Position numbers and translations under genes: made by a program
DNA from: Chara braunii
Taxonomy: Eukaryota > Streptophyta > Charophyceae > Charales > Characeae
Reading direction: 5' to 3'
Length of the DNA stretch: 64,000 nucleotides
NCBI GenBank assembly: GCA_003427395.1
Contig: BFEA01000115.1
Location: forward strand, 3,056,531-3,120,530
In this document: positions 22,485 to 33,386 of the stretch, in pieces
Numbering within the stretch: the first letter of the stretch is position 1
Layout: every line of letters starts with the position of its first letter
Notes under the pieces: generated by a model
What the model saw: the letters and a program-made list of their open reading frames with translations, nothing else
What the model was told of the DNA's origin: nothing
The model's database searches: none

Positions 22485-23090
22485 TGAGGAGCCTTCTGGA
22501 GTCGTGGATCGGGAGGTTGTCCATGCCATAGAGATCATCCCGCGTAGCAAGACACCCAAAGGATGTATTTATAGGATGGCACTGGCCGAGTTAGACGAAC
22601 TTCGTTGACAACTGAAAAAGCTTACAGAAAAGGGTTGGATACGGGCTCACACCTCCCCCTTCAGCTCACGCGTCTTATTTGTACCAAAGAAGGGGGGATC
22701 ATTAAGGGTGTGCATTGACTACAAAGGCCTCAATGCCATCACAATTAAAAACACAGAGCCACTACTGTGCATCGACGACCTACTAGATATGGTGTAGGGG
22801 TGTAAGTACTTCACCAAGATAGACTTAAACTCCAGTTACCATCAGATTGCCATTAGACCAGAGGACCAACACAAAACCGCTTTTCATAATAGGTACGGTC
22901 TGTACGAGTTTGTGGTGATGTCCTTTGTCCTTTGCAATGCGCCGGGTAAATTCCAACACGCCATGAATAAGATATTTCATGACTACTTTGATAAGTTTAT
23001 CGTAGTGTACCTCAACGACATTCTTATCTTCAGTAGAACTGTCGAGGAGCATGCTCAACATGTAGAAAAAATATTTTCACTCCTAAGATA
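22485..23090 (+). pseudogene. Ty3/gypsy reverse transcriptase, nearly complete with stops
   Basis: Plus strand, in order: HAIEIIPRSKTPKGCIYRM, LAELDELR-stop-QLKKL, EKGWIRAHTSPFSSRVLFV, PKKGGSLRVCIDYKGLN, FTKIDLNSSYHQIAI, QHKTAFHNRYGLYEFVVM, CNAPGKFQHAMNKIF and VVYLNDILIFSRTVEEH. All canonical RT blocks are present. The catalytic box is YLND (23008-23019), with the first Asp changed to Asn. Two in-frame stops (CGA to TGA near 22607, and TAG near 22796) and a later frame change disable it. Confidence 0.9.
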
Positions 23091-23826
23091 ACGTATAAGA
23101 TAAATTTAGAAAAATGTGAGTTCGGTCGCACTAAAATATTGTACTCGGGTCACGAGGTATCCGCGAAAGGAACTAGCCCCGAAGATGCGAAGGTGACTAG
23201 TAGCATTCGTGACTGGCCACGACCTCAGTCTGTGACCGAGGTCGGATCATTCTTATGGATGTGTGACTACGACCAAAACTTTGTGAAGAACTATAGTACG
23301 GTTGTCTCCCCTTTGACTAATCTAACATGCCTTGACACTCCATGAGAATGGACGAACACGTGTGGGGCTACTTTCAAAAAATTGAAGTATGCCCTCGTGC
23401 ACCATTAGATTTCCATGGTCCCCGGTCATGAAAAGCCGTTTGTTATGACAATCGACGCAAGCCAATATGGCATTGGCGCGGTGCAGGCTCAACAGGAAGG
23501 GAAGAAGTTGAGGTCGATTGAGTACATGAGCGAGAAGATGCCATCAAAGAAGTTGGCGAAGTCCACCTACGAAAGGGAACTCTATGCCCTTTACAAAGCA
23601 CTTGTCCACTAGAGACAATAAATGTTCGGAAGGTTTTTCTACCTAAGAATTGACCATCAAACACTCAAGTGGACCAAGACAACCTATCCTCTCTGACGCA
23701 CTCGAACACTGGATTGAAGTCATAGCCCAATATGACTTCAAGCTAGATTATGTGAAGGGAGAGTACAACAAGGTTGCTGATGCGCTGTCACGTAGAGAAG
23801 ACTACTTGGGTGCGCTGATTACTTAG
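23091..23826 (+). pseudogene. Ty3/gypsy connection and RNase H domains
   Basis: After RT the frame shifts to a connection block (LEKCEFGRTKILYSGHEVS, then VTSSIRDWPRPQSVTEVGSF) at about 23107-23345. An RNase H domain follows with FVMTIDASQYGIGAV (catalytic Asp in TDAS-type motif) and STYERELYALYKAL (catalytic Glu), 23415-23612. The C-terminal RNase H block continues in other frames (DHQTLKW; YDFKLDYVKGEYNKVADALS near 23727-23786). Stops and frame changes interrupt it. Confidence 0.85.
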
Positions 23827-23856
23827 TTTGGCCTATCATATGATGTAACTCTATCG

Positions 23857-24620
23857 TTGGTGGAAGCCTACAAGGAAGACCCCGTCACAATGGGCATGAT
23901 GCGCAAACTTGAGGCTAGAGATAAGTCCACATCGGATGAGGTTGTCACGGTGGATGGGTTACTCTTTCTTGAAAAGGCAGGATTTAAGAGATTAGTTGTT
24001 CCATCTCGTGAAATTTTGCATAGTTTATTTTTAGGCGAGTGCCACGTCGCTACCGGACACTTCAAAATACAACGTTTTTGGTCGACGAAGCAAAGAAGTA
24101 AGTACAAACTTGTCAAGTCTGTCAGTGGGACAAGCCGTGAACTCTAGCTCCGCTTGGGTTACTCAAGCCCTTGCCCGTTCCTGCCGGTCCCGAACAAAGC
24201 GTATCCATGGACTTCATGGACACACTCGTAACCAGCAAGAGTGGCAAGAGGCACATCTTCATCATAGTTGACAGGTTTACTAAGAATGCTAGACCAATTG
24301 CCATGCCAGAAACAGCAAGGACGGATCATGTCATCAAGTTATTTATGGATAATTGGGCGCGTGATTTCCGACTGCCCAAGTCCATCGTTAGTGATAAAGA
24401 TGTCTGTTTCACCAGCGAAAAGTTGAAGAAGGCTGCTGAATAGATGGACAGCCAACTCCAAATGACTTCGGGGAGTCATCCCGAAGCCAACGGTCAAGCT
24501 GAACCGATGAACCGTGTCAGCGGAGGCATTACATTGAGCCCTGACAGGATGACTGGGATGAGAAGTTGCCGCTCATTGCCAGTCTGTACAACAACGATGT
24601 ACACAACACCACCAACGTCA
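23857..24620 (+). pseudogene. Ty3/gypsy integrase (zinc and core domains)
   Basis: The N-terminal zinc-binding region is partly preserved (ECHVATGHF near 24040) but the paired Cys residues are damaged. The core follows: SVSMDFMDTLVTSKSGKRH, IIVDRFTKNARPI (first Asp), SIVSDKDVCFTSEKL (second Asp), a TAG stop at 24441, then SGSHPEANGQAE with the catalytic Glu. The DDE triad residues are therefore all present, but the stop and a frame change near 24560 break the protein. Confidence 0.85.
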
Positions 24621-25336
24621 GTCTGAATCAGCTGCATTTGGGGTGGATGCCTAGATCTGCTCTAGACTTCCTTCTGCCTGAAAACCGATCTGTTGCAACT
24701 CCTGGAACCATAGAATTTGGTGTCCAATATGAGAAGTTGTTGCAGCAGGCTGTTGAGCACATTAAAAAATCTCAAAACGCATTGATTGCTTCTGAGAACA
24801 AACATCGACAACAGTCCACATTTCAGGCAGGGGAACGTGTCTGGGTCAAGGCTAGTGAGCTAGGACAAGAGTTCGACATCTCTAGAAAACTTATGCCTCG
24901 GTACTTTGGATCTTGGGAAGTCTTAGATACCGTGGGTGGTGAGTTTGACGGTCCCTCGCACGTTATTTGAATCCCTGGTCACTTGCGCACTTACCCTGTG
25001 TTTCACGCCTCAAAACTTGCACCTTTTGCTGAGACACGACAGTTCCCATCAAGGAGATCAATGCTGCCCCCAACCATCGATGGCCACGTGGACGTCAGCG
25101 GCATTTTTTAGCGCAAAGATATGCCTGTTCCCAAGCCTGTGGGTAGAGGAAGACCACCGAAACCCAAGAGTGAGTACCGTGTCAGATTCAGGCATCCCAC
25201 GGATCCAAAAGCAGACCAATGGTTCACAAGAGAGGAAGTGGTTCAAACATCACCTCGAATCGTGACAGATTATGAAAGAAGGTTAAAGGGGAAGGTTCCT
25301 GCTTGGAAAAGCATCTCAACGGACTTTCGAAGCTAA
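24566..25336 (+). pseudogene. Integrase C-terminal and chromodomain-like tail
   Basis: Continues as LIASLYNNDVHNTTNVSLNQ, LHLGWMPRSALDFLLPENR, then a GPY/F-type region (RVWVKASELGQEFDISRKL, YFGSWEVLD) and, after a TGA at 24968, PGHLRTYPVFHASKLAPFAE. The tail 25121-25336 (EYRVRFRHPTDPKADQWFTR, SPRIVTDYERRLKGK) is a chromodomain-like end that may direct insertion-site choice in chromoviruses. A closely related tail ends the element at 57.7-57.9 kb. It terminates at TAA 25334-25336. Confidence 0.85.
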
Positions 25337-25347
25337 GGGGGATGGAA
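25335..25347 (+). other. Polypurine tract
   Basis: AAGGGGGATGGAA overlaps the pol stop codon and is followed at once by TGTGAGG, as expected for the plus-strand primer of reverse transcription next to a 3' LTR. Confidence 0.6.
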
Positions 25348-26275
25348 TGTGAGGAATGTGCCTTCATGAGGCCCTAGCCAACATGCACATGATCTGGGTT
25401 GTGGCCCCCAACAAGCCTCGTGCCCGCCCTAAGTGAAGGCGGGCTTGAATATCCATAAGACGTCCTTATTTTAACATTTTCCAATGTGGGTATCAGACAG
25501 TTGCAACACGCCAGTTGGTTGAAGTGCAATGTGAGCCTCTCCCTTGCCTCCTTCTAGAAACAGCAACTGCGTCAAGCAGTTGAGCCCAGGGCTGGGTGGT
25601 TGCGCCCTGGGCACACACAGTGTGAGCCCGACACATCACGAAGTTGCCGCAGGCGAAGCAGAACGCAGCATGTCGTCTCAGAGGCCTAGCGAGCCAATGA
25701 GAAGACGACAAACACTTGGAGCCTGGAGGCTGCCTGGACGTGCCCAACCAGAAAGGGTCCAGGCCCCCAACTGCCGGACAGGCCTAGACGCAGGCACTCG
25801 CGCCCGACTGGAAACTACTGGGAGCTTCCTCAGCCAGGCCCTCACAACCAAACAGGGGCCGCGACTTCCATATAGGAAGGTCGCTGGCCAGAATTCAAAT
25901 TTCGTCACTTTCTAGTACCCATCGGCGCCGCCTTTCGGGGTTTCCTTAGGCACCGATTCACTCTGCATAGATTGACTGAACGCAGAGACCCTTGAACTTT
26001 CGGCGATCATGTTTTTCACGTGATTTTTTGTTACTCATGTCAACATTCTCACTTCTGATATCTCCAGCTGTTTTCACAAACAGCCTTCTTCAACTTACAG
26101 AACGTTCCGCTACTGACCCTGAAGATCAATGGCAAACAATAGCACTTCGTCTCCAGCATGTCTTGTTGCGTGCCTGGAGAGGCGTTTGCAACATTGATTT
26201 TGTTTGGTCTCGGCGCTTTGGTGAACCACTTGAGCCCCGATCCATTTTCGCCGCGATGAAGCTAGACCAGTGAGC
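25348..26275 (+). repeat. Probable 3' LTR of the 19-25 kb element, end not located
   Basis: Begins TG directly after the polypurine tract and has no coding motifs. The matching 5' LTR was not found upstream of 19.2 kb, and no CA end with target duplication could be identified. The right limit is arbitrary. Confidence 0.4.
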
Positions 26276-26929
26276 TATTACGCTTTCTTCAAAGGATGGC
26301 TGCTTCCAAGCCCACCTCCTGGTTGTAATTGCTCGATCACTGATCCTGGCCTAGGCAGGCAATGCAGACATGCTGCTGCGCTGCTGCTCAAGTGTCTGCA
26401 TGTGCGCTGCTGGCTGGGGTGCACGTGGGCGCTATGAGGTGAGAGGGACGCTGCAAGACAGCGGGCGCGTGGCGGCCATAGCCGGGCTGCAGGGGCGCAT
26501 GCGGGTGATAGGCGAAGGTGGTCTTCGGGTAGGAGGCGCATGAGTGGGTGGTCAAGGTCTGATGAGAGGAGGAGAGAGAACGTACCTGGTGTATGTGGGA
26601 GGTCGGCATTGGTGTTGACGTCATGTACATTGGTCTTCAATGTCGGAATGATCTTGTTGCAAGAATGTAGATAGGCTAGATATGCTCAGTAGAGTAGGCT
26701 GGGCGCTGGGCGCCAGACAGAGATGAGTGACATTGGATACTGTGCTGGTGAGGCCTGAGGGCGATAACATTCGCACACGAGTTCACTGCTTTGCTCTTAT
26801 TTGGATGGAATCTTGGTGCATTTGACCTCTCTGCTTGGTACATGACTATCTGGACTTCTGTGTGATTTTGCAACTTGGATTTCTGTCTATCGCTCTTGCT
26901 CGTATTCCTTGCATTAGGAATTCTGACAT
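26276..26929. other. Unassigned DNA
   Basis: GC-moderate sequence with overlapping open frames on the minus strand (to 120 codons) of low-complexity composition. Nothing recognised. Confidence 0.4.
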
Positions 26930-27125
26930 GACTCTGAGTCAAAAGTGGTTTGCATTGTTATTCTGCATAACATTGTTTGTTCCAGATTTTTTTATTTTTA
27001 TTTTTTTAATGGTCCGGACATTTCCGGACCTGTTTACCGGTCCGGACCGTCCGGACCGTCGGGACCTGACCGGACATGCGCCCATTCCTCGGACATGGCC
27101 TGCCCGAATGCGGGTCCGGCGTAGG
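26930..27125 (-). mobile_element. GC-word element F (CCGGACC words)
   Basis: Inverted family core CTCTGAGTCAAAAGTGG and TTATTCTGCATAACATTG at 26932-26984, a T-rich stretch, then about 110 bp built from GGTCCGGACC-like words. These include the perfect hairpin GGTCCGGA/TCCGGACC at 27011-27030 and CCGGTCCGGACCGTCCGGAC near 27038. Confidence 0.65.
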
Positions 27126-27724
27126 CATGAAAAAAAACAAAATGAAAAAAAACGGAATTGTAACCAAGAACAGGAGGAGCACAACTATGTTAGAATTTCA
27201 TACTAATCATGGTCAAATACGAGCACGCGACTTTGTACATTGTGATAGGCACTACACTATAAGGGCAGGCGTTCGGCATCCCCGTGGGAAGCTCGATCAG
27301 TCTAATAATCGCATGCATCTACTGAGTGGTTGCAGATATTGTTTTCTTTTGTCTTTGGGCATTGATCAGGGGCTAGTTCATGGTCTGAAAGTCGTCAACG
27401 GTGTTAGTGCATGTTTTGAATGCCTCACCTGCATCGCTTATAAAGACAGGAACAAATTTGCCACCCTTTAGTGATGTTATAATAAGCCCCTGAAGTAGAG
27501 GAAAGATGCAGGCAACAAACTTAAGTTTGGGATTTTATGGGTCAAGCTGAACGCATTGAGCTTCATCAACGACTCCGCTGCTGAGAACAAAGATCATCGA
27601 TTAACTTCAGGAGGACTTCGATACTCGTCCCTCTAGGAATTGTCTCCGATGAGAAGAACAGGGTGAAGAACACTTTGAGATGCATGCCCAAGACAATATG
27701 GACTTCTTCTGCTAAAGTGAGTGT
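27126..27724. other. Unassigned DNA
   Basis: A plus-strand open frame runs to 27471 without a recognisable motif. No further feature seen. Confidence 0.35.
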
Positions 27725-27847
27725 TATAAAGGAACAAAAGGTCTTTTTGAAAAATATGGTAATTTGAGAATACTTGATACACCAATTGCAGAAAACAGTT
27801 TTACAGGAATAGCAATCGGTGCTGCTATGACAGGACTTAGACCTATT
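27725..27847 (+). pseudogene. odpB: odpB-like fragment (pyruvate dehydrogenase E1 beta)
   Basis: Reads [20 protein letters not shown] then [20 protein letters not shown], a highly conserved segment of the E1 beta subunit, which with E1 alpha decarboxylates pyruvate using thiamine diphosphate. About 41 codons, truncated at both ends with no start. Codon choice is strongly A/T-ending (AGA arginine, ATA isoleucine), unlike nearby GC-richer coding DNA, which suggests plastid origin; odpB is plastid-encoded in some algae. A nuclear exon is the alternative, but there are no clear splice sites. Confidence 0.75.
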
Positions 27848-28895
27848 CACATTCTCAGCAGAGTCTTCGATCTGCTGAAGGAAGCTTGCCTCCAGGGTTA
27901 CTTTCCAGAGGTTTCTCTGGCATGCACTACCTTGCTCAGACTGGCAAAAGGTCGAGCGTTGAATGTGTTTTCCAACACGTTTTGCATCTGCCTTCTGGTT
28001 CCTTGTACAAGAAATCTAGCGAACAAGCAGTTTTGTGTGCCTAACTGATGCCGTGATCATTCACCTCCACAACCTCATGGTACACATGCACCAGATGTGT
28101 TTGACTGTTCTCGGGGTTTTTTGGAGATGTTCTTGGTATTTATGGAGCACACTAAATAAGGCAGGACAGAGTGCCCTTTGTCAATATCACATTTCTGACA
28201 GGCGCTTTTCTGCTGCATCTATCCAGGGCGTACAGGCCAAGGAACACGGGAATGAGCAGAAGAGTAGCTGGAGGTGAAAACAGGTGACGAGGACAAGGGA
28301 GCATAGGTGAAGAGATTTGTGAGCAACAGAGAGGGATAAAGGGTATGGGGAGGGGTGAAGAGTGTAGGGCTGCAGGCAATGCAGGAAAGAACAGCAGCAT
28401 GACTTTGGCCGGTTGATGTATATGTGCAAGAGACCATGAAGCCCGGTGGTGAATCTGTCCGGTGAGACAAACGAAAAGCAAAGCAGTGCTTGGTGGAGCT
28501 CGGTTCAAATAGGGAGACATTGAGGTGAAATCAGAGGGGTTGGTTTGAGAGCTACAAGCCTCTTGTGGTGACAAAGGCAGAGTGTTGGGATGGAGTGCTG
28601 GCAGAAGCGGGAGTTCATATTGTTCCCTAGGCAGCATAACTCAGGTGTGCTTTGTGATTATAGGATATCTTTAGAGTTCTCGACTTTTTATGTCGGCTAG
28701 TCTGCTGCATACTGGTGAATCATGTTTGAAATGGACTGGTTGTATTGAGGGTAATTTGTACCCAGATGGTTTTGCTTTCTAAGTTCTCTTTTAGGGCCAA
28801 GTTTTGATATGCTATGTGTGTATGATGTACCGATTACGGCAACCACTAGCATGGTTTTGGACGACTGTATCTCTGTTTCAACATGCTGTGTTGCC

Positions 28896-28900
<5 letters not shown>
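27848..28900. other. Unassigned DNA
   Basis: Minus-strand open frames at 28152-28637 are serine/leucine/proline-rich shadows of purine-rich DNA. No gene recognised. Confidence 0.4.

Positions 28901-28956
<56 letters not shown>
28901..28956. repeat. (TC)n microsatellite
   Basis: Uninterrupted TC dinucleotide of about 56 bp. Confidence 0.95.
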
Positions 28957-28957
<1 letters not shown>

Positions 28958-29236
28958 GCAGTCTAAGGGAAGAAAAGCCTTTCAGGAACCAGCAGGAGTA
29001 GATCCCCATAGGAGGTAGACTCGCTCCCTTTACAGAAGAGGGGTAGTAGATTTAGGTAGGCTACTTGGGGTTTGCAATTCTTTTAAGCTTCAAGAGGTTT
29101 TCTGGAACAAATGATAACAGAAGGAAATAAAGGGACACTGGACCCCGTTTCCAGCATAAGCCGAAGCTGGGTAATGGCCCCAGTTTTCTCCGGGTTGTTT
29201 GTGAGGATTGCCGGCCTCCCTTTTGCCAATTCGTAC

Positions 29237-29618
29237 AGGGTTGCATCCCTGCCGACCGCTGACCGCGACCGCCGACCGTATTGCAGCTCACCAGTAGGGC
29301 CGACCGGTCGGCGGTCTGCCGACCAGTCAGAAAACAGCCTTCCACTGATTGTTTGCAAATCTGAGTTGGGGGCTGTACTGCGCTTGCTGAGTACAGCCCA
29401 AATCCGCCGAGAAACTTTTGGGAATGGGGGGAGGTATGGGGGGGTTGGGTTTGGTGTATGGGGGGGTATAGGGGTGATATAGGGGGTATTGTGGGGGGGA
29501 ATGAGGGGGTTGGGGGCGGTTTGGGGGGGTTGGGGGGGGGGTTGGGGGGGGTGTATGGGGGGATTGGAGGCCGCTATGGGGGTGTTGGTGGTGTTAATAG
29601 GTGTTCTGGACCCCCCCC

Positions 29619-29657
<39 letters not shown>

Positions 29658-29790
29658 CAGGGTGCCAACGACCCCCGACCGGTAGGTGTCGACTAGTCAA
29701 GGGCCGCCGACCAAGGGGGGAGCAACCCTGAATTCGCAGTAAAAGGAATCCTGCCCAACCAGTCAAGGGCCGCCGACCGCCGACCGACGG
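29237..29790. mobile_element. GC-word element G (CGACCG words) with G-run core
   Basis: The left arm (29237-29335) carries repeated GACCGC/CGACCG words after CAGGGTTGC. The right arm (29662-29790) carries the same words (GCCGCCGACC twice) after TGCAGGGTGCC. Between them lie a G-run tract (29422-29600), a C9 run and a 35-bp A-run (29620-29654). The paired GC-word arms and A-run recall the smaller word elements, but the AT core box seen in those was not found. Confidence 0.5.
29422..29600 (+). repeat. G-run tract with quadruplex potential
   Basis: About 180 bp of G4-G9 runs separated by 2-8 bases, mostly TTGG, TAT and TGT spacers. It satisfies the usual four-run quadruplex pattern many times over. 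Confidence 0.85.
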
Positions 29791-31198
29791 AGCCTCCAAG
29801 GTATTTTAAAAACCTAGCAGAAGGAATGGCGAGGCAAGGGAAAGGGAAAAAAAAAGGGTGGGGGTGGTGCCGCAGGATGTGGTAAACCATCGGTCGAATG
29901 GACAATCGAGGCCCCGAGGCAGTGGTAGAGTAGGATCTTGCTAGGGTTTAGATTTCGGGCAAACTCAGTTAAAGGCGGGTTCAATCCACAGTCACACTCT
30001 GTTTGTGGTTCTGAGTCTTCTGACAGATTCCACAAAATGCAGACAAGGAAGATTGCCACAGGGTTTGTTTTTCAGGCACAGACTGCTAAGAGGCAAGGTG
30101 ATGATAGGAGGGGTTTTGCTGGAAAAGTATGAGCTTCATTAACAGTCACGTCAGCGCAGGATTAGAGAGAGTAGCTCAACAGGCTAACTTAGGCAGGGGT
30201 TAGGGGTGGTACATCCTTCCCGAAGGGAGCTGCCCTTTCGGATCTCTCGACCATAATGTGGAGAGGCGTTGGAGTGTGTATTCATTGTATGATGCTTGAC
30301 TTGCCGATTGAATAGCAACCAGGCTGACGCTGGCCAGAATGGACAAGGAGCCAGATCCATAAGGGTCTGTTTTTTTTTTTTTTTTAATCATTGTTCTTAG
30401 TTCTAACCAAAGGTAGGTCGATGGTTGGAGAGTCTGAAGCACATTGAATGGAAGATTTCTTCGTAAGCACGGGAGGGGGTAAAGGGAACCAAAAAAAATA
30501 AAAAAATCACATTTCAGTGATTTCACTGAAAAAGTAGAGGCAGCTGCGTGTAGACCACAGGCAAACAGGGGAAGGGATAGAAAGGGGCAGAGATGGGGTG
30601 ATGGACAGCATACCGTTTTGTCTGTTCAGGATTTGAACTCAGGATGTCTTCTTCAACAGCTCTATATGTATACATGCGGGAATCATTCATTACCTGTTTA
30701 TGGGGAGTTACAACGCATTATCTCTTCATCAATAGCTATGCAGCTATGCAGCTATGCCATTCAGGATTTGAATTTTGAACGCACCAGGCCCCTCCGAAAA
30801 CCACCTACCATCACCGAAGATCGCATCTTTGCTTCGAGGGATTATTCGAGGTTGGACACTAACTTGTTCCTATAATAGACACTGTTATGTTATGAGGTGG
30901 ACATGACAGAATTCTGCAATTGTTTTCCAAACAGTCTTCTGGCGTGCCCGTGCAGTTCCTTAGTAAAATTCTAACTCGAATATGTGAACGAGTTCAGACT
31001 CTGATACTGTAGAGCATGCTGGTGATAACTCTGTGCTTTTTTTTGTCTGGATCGGGTCCAACGACTCATAGGGCTACGAACCCTGTTACGTTGTGAAAGT
31101 TGTAAACCCACCCAGTGAGGTTGTTTTATGTTCGTTGCGCAATGCCTGCACACGAGTCTGGTTGAAGAATTTGACTCAGTGGCGACGGCGACACCGAA
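29791..31198. other. Unassigned DNA
   Basis: No gene recognised. A direct repeat of TTCAGGATTTGAA occurs at about 30626 and 30762, and a T-run lies at 30369-30386. Confidence 0.4.
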
Positions 31199-31880
31199 CA
31201 GGTCCTTATTTCCCTTTCTGTCTGCATGTTATTTCGGGCGTGACAGCCAATTGCAAAATTTACTTTCTCTGATTTAAGTTTCTCAAGGTTTCCATACATG
31301 CGCACAGTGTTTCACTCTTTGCTGTTCTTTTTGCCGTTAACAGGTCCTTATTTCCCTTTCCGTCTGCATGTTATTTCGGGCGTGACAGCAAAAATTGCAA
31401 AATTTACTTTCTCTGATTTAAGTTTCTCAAAGTTTCCATACATGCGCACAGTGTTTCACTCTTTGCTGTTCTTTTTGCCGTTCACACTTTGCTGTTGATG
31501 GATCCAGGCTGCGTGTACAGGCAGCACGCGTTCACACCGACATAATGATTCTGTAATGGTCTCCACCGCTGAAGGAAATGACGACAACTCTTTGTTTCCG
31601 AAGCGAGGCCAAGGACTCCTTGGCCTGCTTCCTTTTTTTGAAGTTTTAATCCATCTTTCAGTCTAGATACGGTTTCTTTTCCAGTCTTTTCCGATGCCTT
31701 CACACCAGTCTCGCTGGAGAATGTGAAACTCGTTGTAATGTTTTTTTTTTTGTTTCCCCATCCCATCTGCATGTCATTTCGGGCCTGGCAGTTAATTCGA
31801 AGATTTGCTTTCCAGTGTTTCCACACATGTGAGCCGTCCTTGTACTCTTCGCTGTCTGGGGACCCAGGCAGCATGGCAGG
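31199..31880. repeat. 142-bp tandem repeat, two close copies plus one diverged
   Basis: Copies start at 31199 and 31341 (CAGGTCCTTATTTCCCTTTC) and include GCATGTTATTTCGGGCGTGA and CATGCGCACAGTGTTTCACT. A third, diverged copy lies at about 31751-31880 (CTGCATGTCATTTCGGGCCT), so the array arose in at least two steps. Confidence 0.85.
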
Positions 31881-32838
31881 CAGCGTGTTTCACTGACATT
31901 CTGTGATGTTGCTGTCCACGACTGGATGGAATGATGATAGGTTACCAAACAACATACTTGTCATGCTGATCAGCTGAGGGGCAGCGTGTTTCAGCATCTG
32001 TGCTTGAACTGAGACAAGCTTGAGATAAGACGGTTCTCAAGACAATCCTTGCAGGCTTCAAGTTGGGACCACCACATTTCTTCGAAGGTATTTGGCAGGA
32101 CACCGTCGGGCTAAGAGTCAGTGTCAGAGAAGATGCCAAAGACAGGATCGAGGCACCACGAATTCAGGATGCGGCCATGGCATTCACCGAAACATGGCCC
32201 ACTGCGGGGTAGGATGCTACAAAATATCCTCAACTATGTCCAGAGAATCCATCATCCATCGACATTCCAAACACAAGGTGAGTTCTCTGCCTCGTCTCCT
32301 CCCCGCACTTGACAACCTGTCGATTAATTCTATTCTAAAGTTCTGAACTCTTGGCCTCCTTATGATTCAACATTCTCTACTTAATGACCCTAGTTACTTC
32401 GTCAGCAGAACATTCTTTTAATTACTCTCATAGTTCAAAAAGGCAATGCCAAAACATTCCAAATGCTGATTCCAGAATGGACTGAGAGGCTAATGAGGTA
32501 CAATTTGAGGACACTCTGGAGAAGGACAAAGTAGCAATCTTTGCTTTTTTGCAATTTCTGCATGCATTCGGCTTTGTGCCTTTCATCTCCCACTACCACT
32601 AAGGACAACGTAGCAAGCGCAATATGTTATACCCCCCCAAACCCAAGCATTGTTGGGCAGTACTAATAAAAAGGCAATTATAATTTATAATTTAGCGTCA
32701 TGTTATTGTTTCAGTGCCTCGGTTCAATGGAAGTGGATGGGTACTAGGAGAGGGCACAGTAATAGATACAAGGCTGCAACAGCCTCTGGGGTTTCTTAGT
32801 CTGAGTTTCCCCTGCATCTCGCCATGCTTCATTGTGTG
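31881..32838. other. Unassigned DNA, weak exon-like blocks
   Basis: One frame is open at about 32041-32208 (peptide with IWQDTVGLRVSVREDAKDRI), and short AG...GT-bounded blocks occur (for example CTTGCAG then TTCGAAGGTAT). I cannot link these to a known gene. Confidence 0.25.
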
Positions 32839-32949
32839 CTACCATCTTCACCCGAATAGAACGCCCGGTAATTATCGCCGTACCTAGACTGGAAGATGCC
32901 TCAAATACAGCTATAATGACCGTACATTGTATTCGGGGGAAGAAGGTAG
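32839..32949. mobile_element. 111-bp TIR element related to the one at 18.2 kb
   Basis: CTACCATCTTCACCCGAATA at the left and its near complement ending GAAGAAGGTAG at 32949 (20 bp, 3 mismatches). Inside is AGAACGCCC, and the end sequence CTTCACCCGAA is shared with the 18201-18843 element. Non-coding. Confidence 0.7.
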
Positions 32950-33386
32950 TTTTCTGCATGTGCGTGCTAAGAACTGCCTACGTATCTTTTGCATGTTTCT
33001 GGCACTTGTGCATATGCTGGAAAACCAGGAAAAGACTTGAGACTCAGAGAGGGACTTACATGCAATTAGCGGGGTAAGGGGGGAAGACTTGAAATTTGCG
33101 GACAGAAAGACAGGAAGGTAAAGCCTGGAAGAACAGACTTGAAATTCATTTAGTAGAAGACATGTAGAGCATTAGGTTTAGACTCTGGACTCTAGAGAGA
33201 CTTGCCTGGAAATGTAGGTCCCGTGGCGACTGGTAGGTGTAGACACTGTAACAGCTGGGTGCCAGCATGCCTACTGCAAAGGTTTGGGTGCACAGGTACA
33301 TGTCCGAAAGCGTATGAATTGTGGTTGTGGTGGAAGTGCTTTGGGGTTTCATCATTCAATAATTAATAATTATCGATCAATGACAG

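Noticed and set aside
26278-26640. 120-codon minus-strand frame rich in Ala, Pro, His and Leu
   Set aside because: No motif, no homology recognised and low-complexity composition; it could be chance in GC-rich DNA.
29083-29799. 238-codon Pro/Thr-rich minus-strand frame
   Set aside because: It reads through the G-run tract, the A-run and the word arms of element G. It is a by-product of composition.
30618-30790. Possible tRNA-like B box on the minus strand (GAGTTCAAATCC, repeated near 30762)
   Set aside because: No matching A box at the right distance could be aligned with confidence and no cloverleaf folds by eye. Kept only as a short direct repeat.
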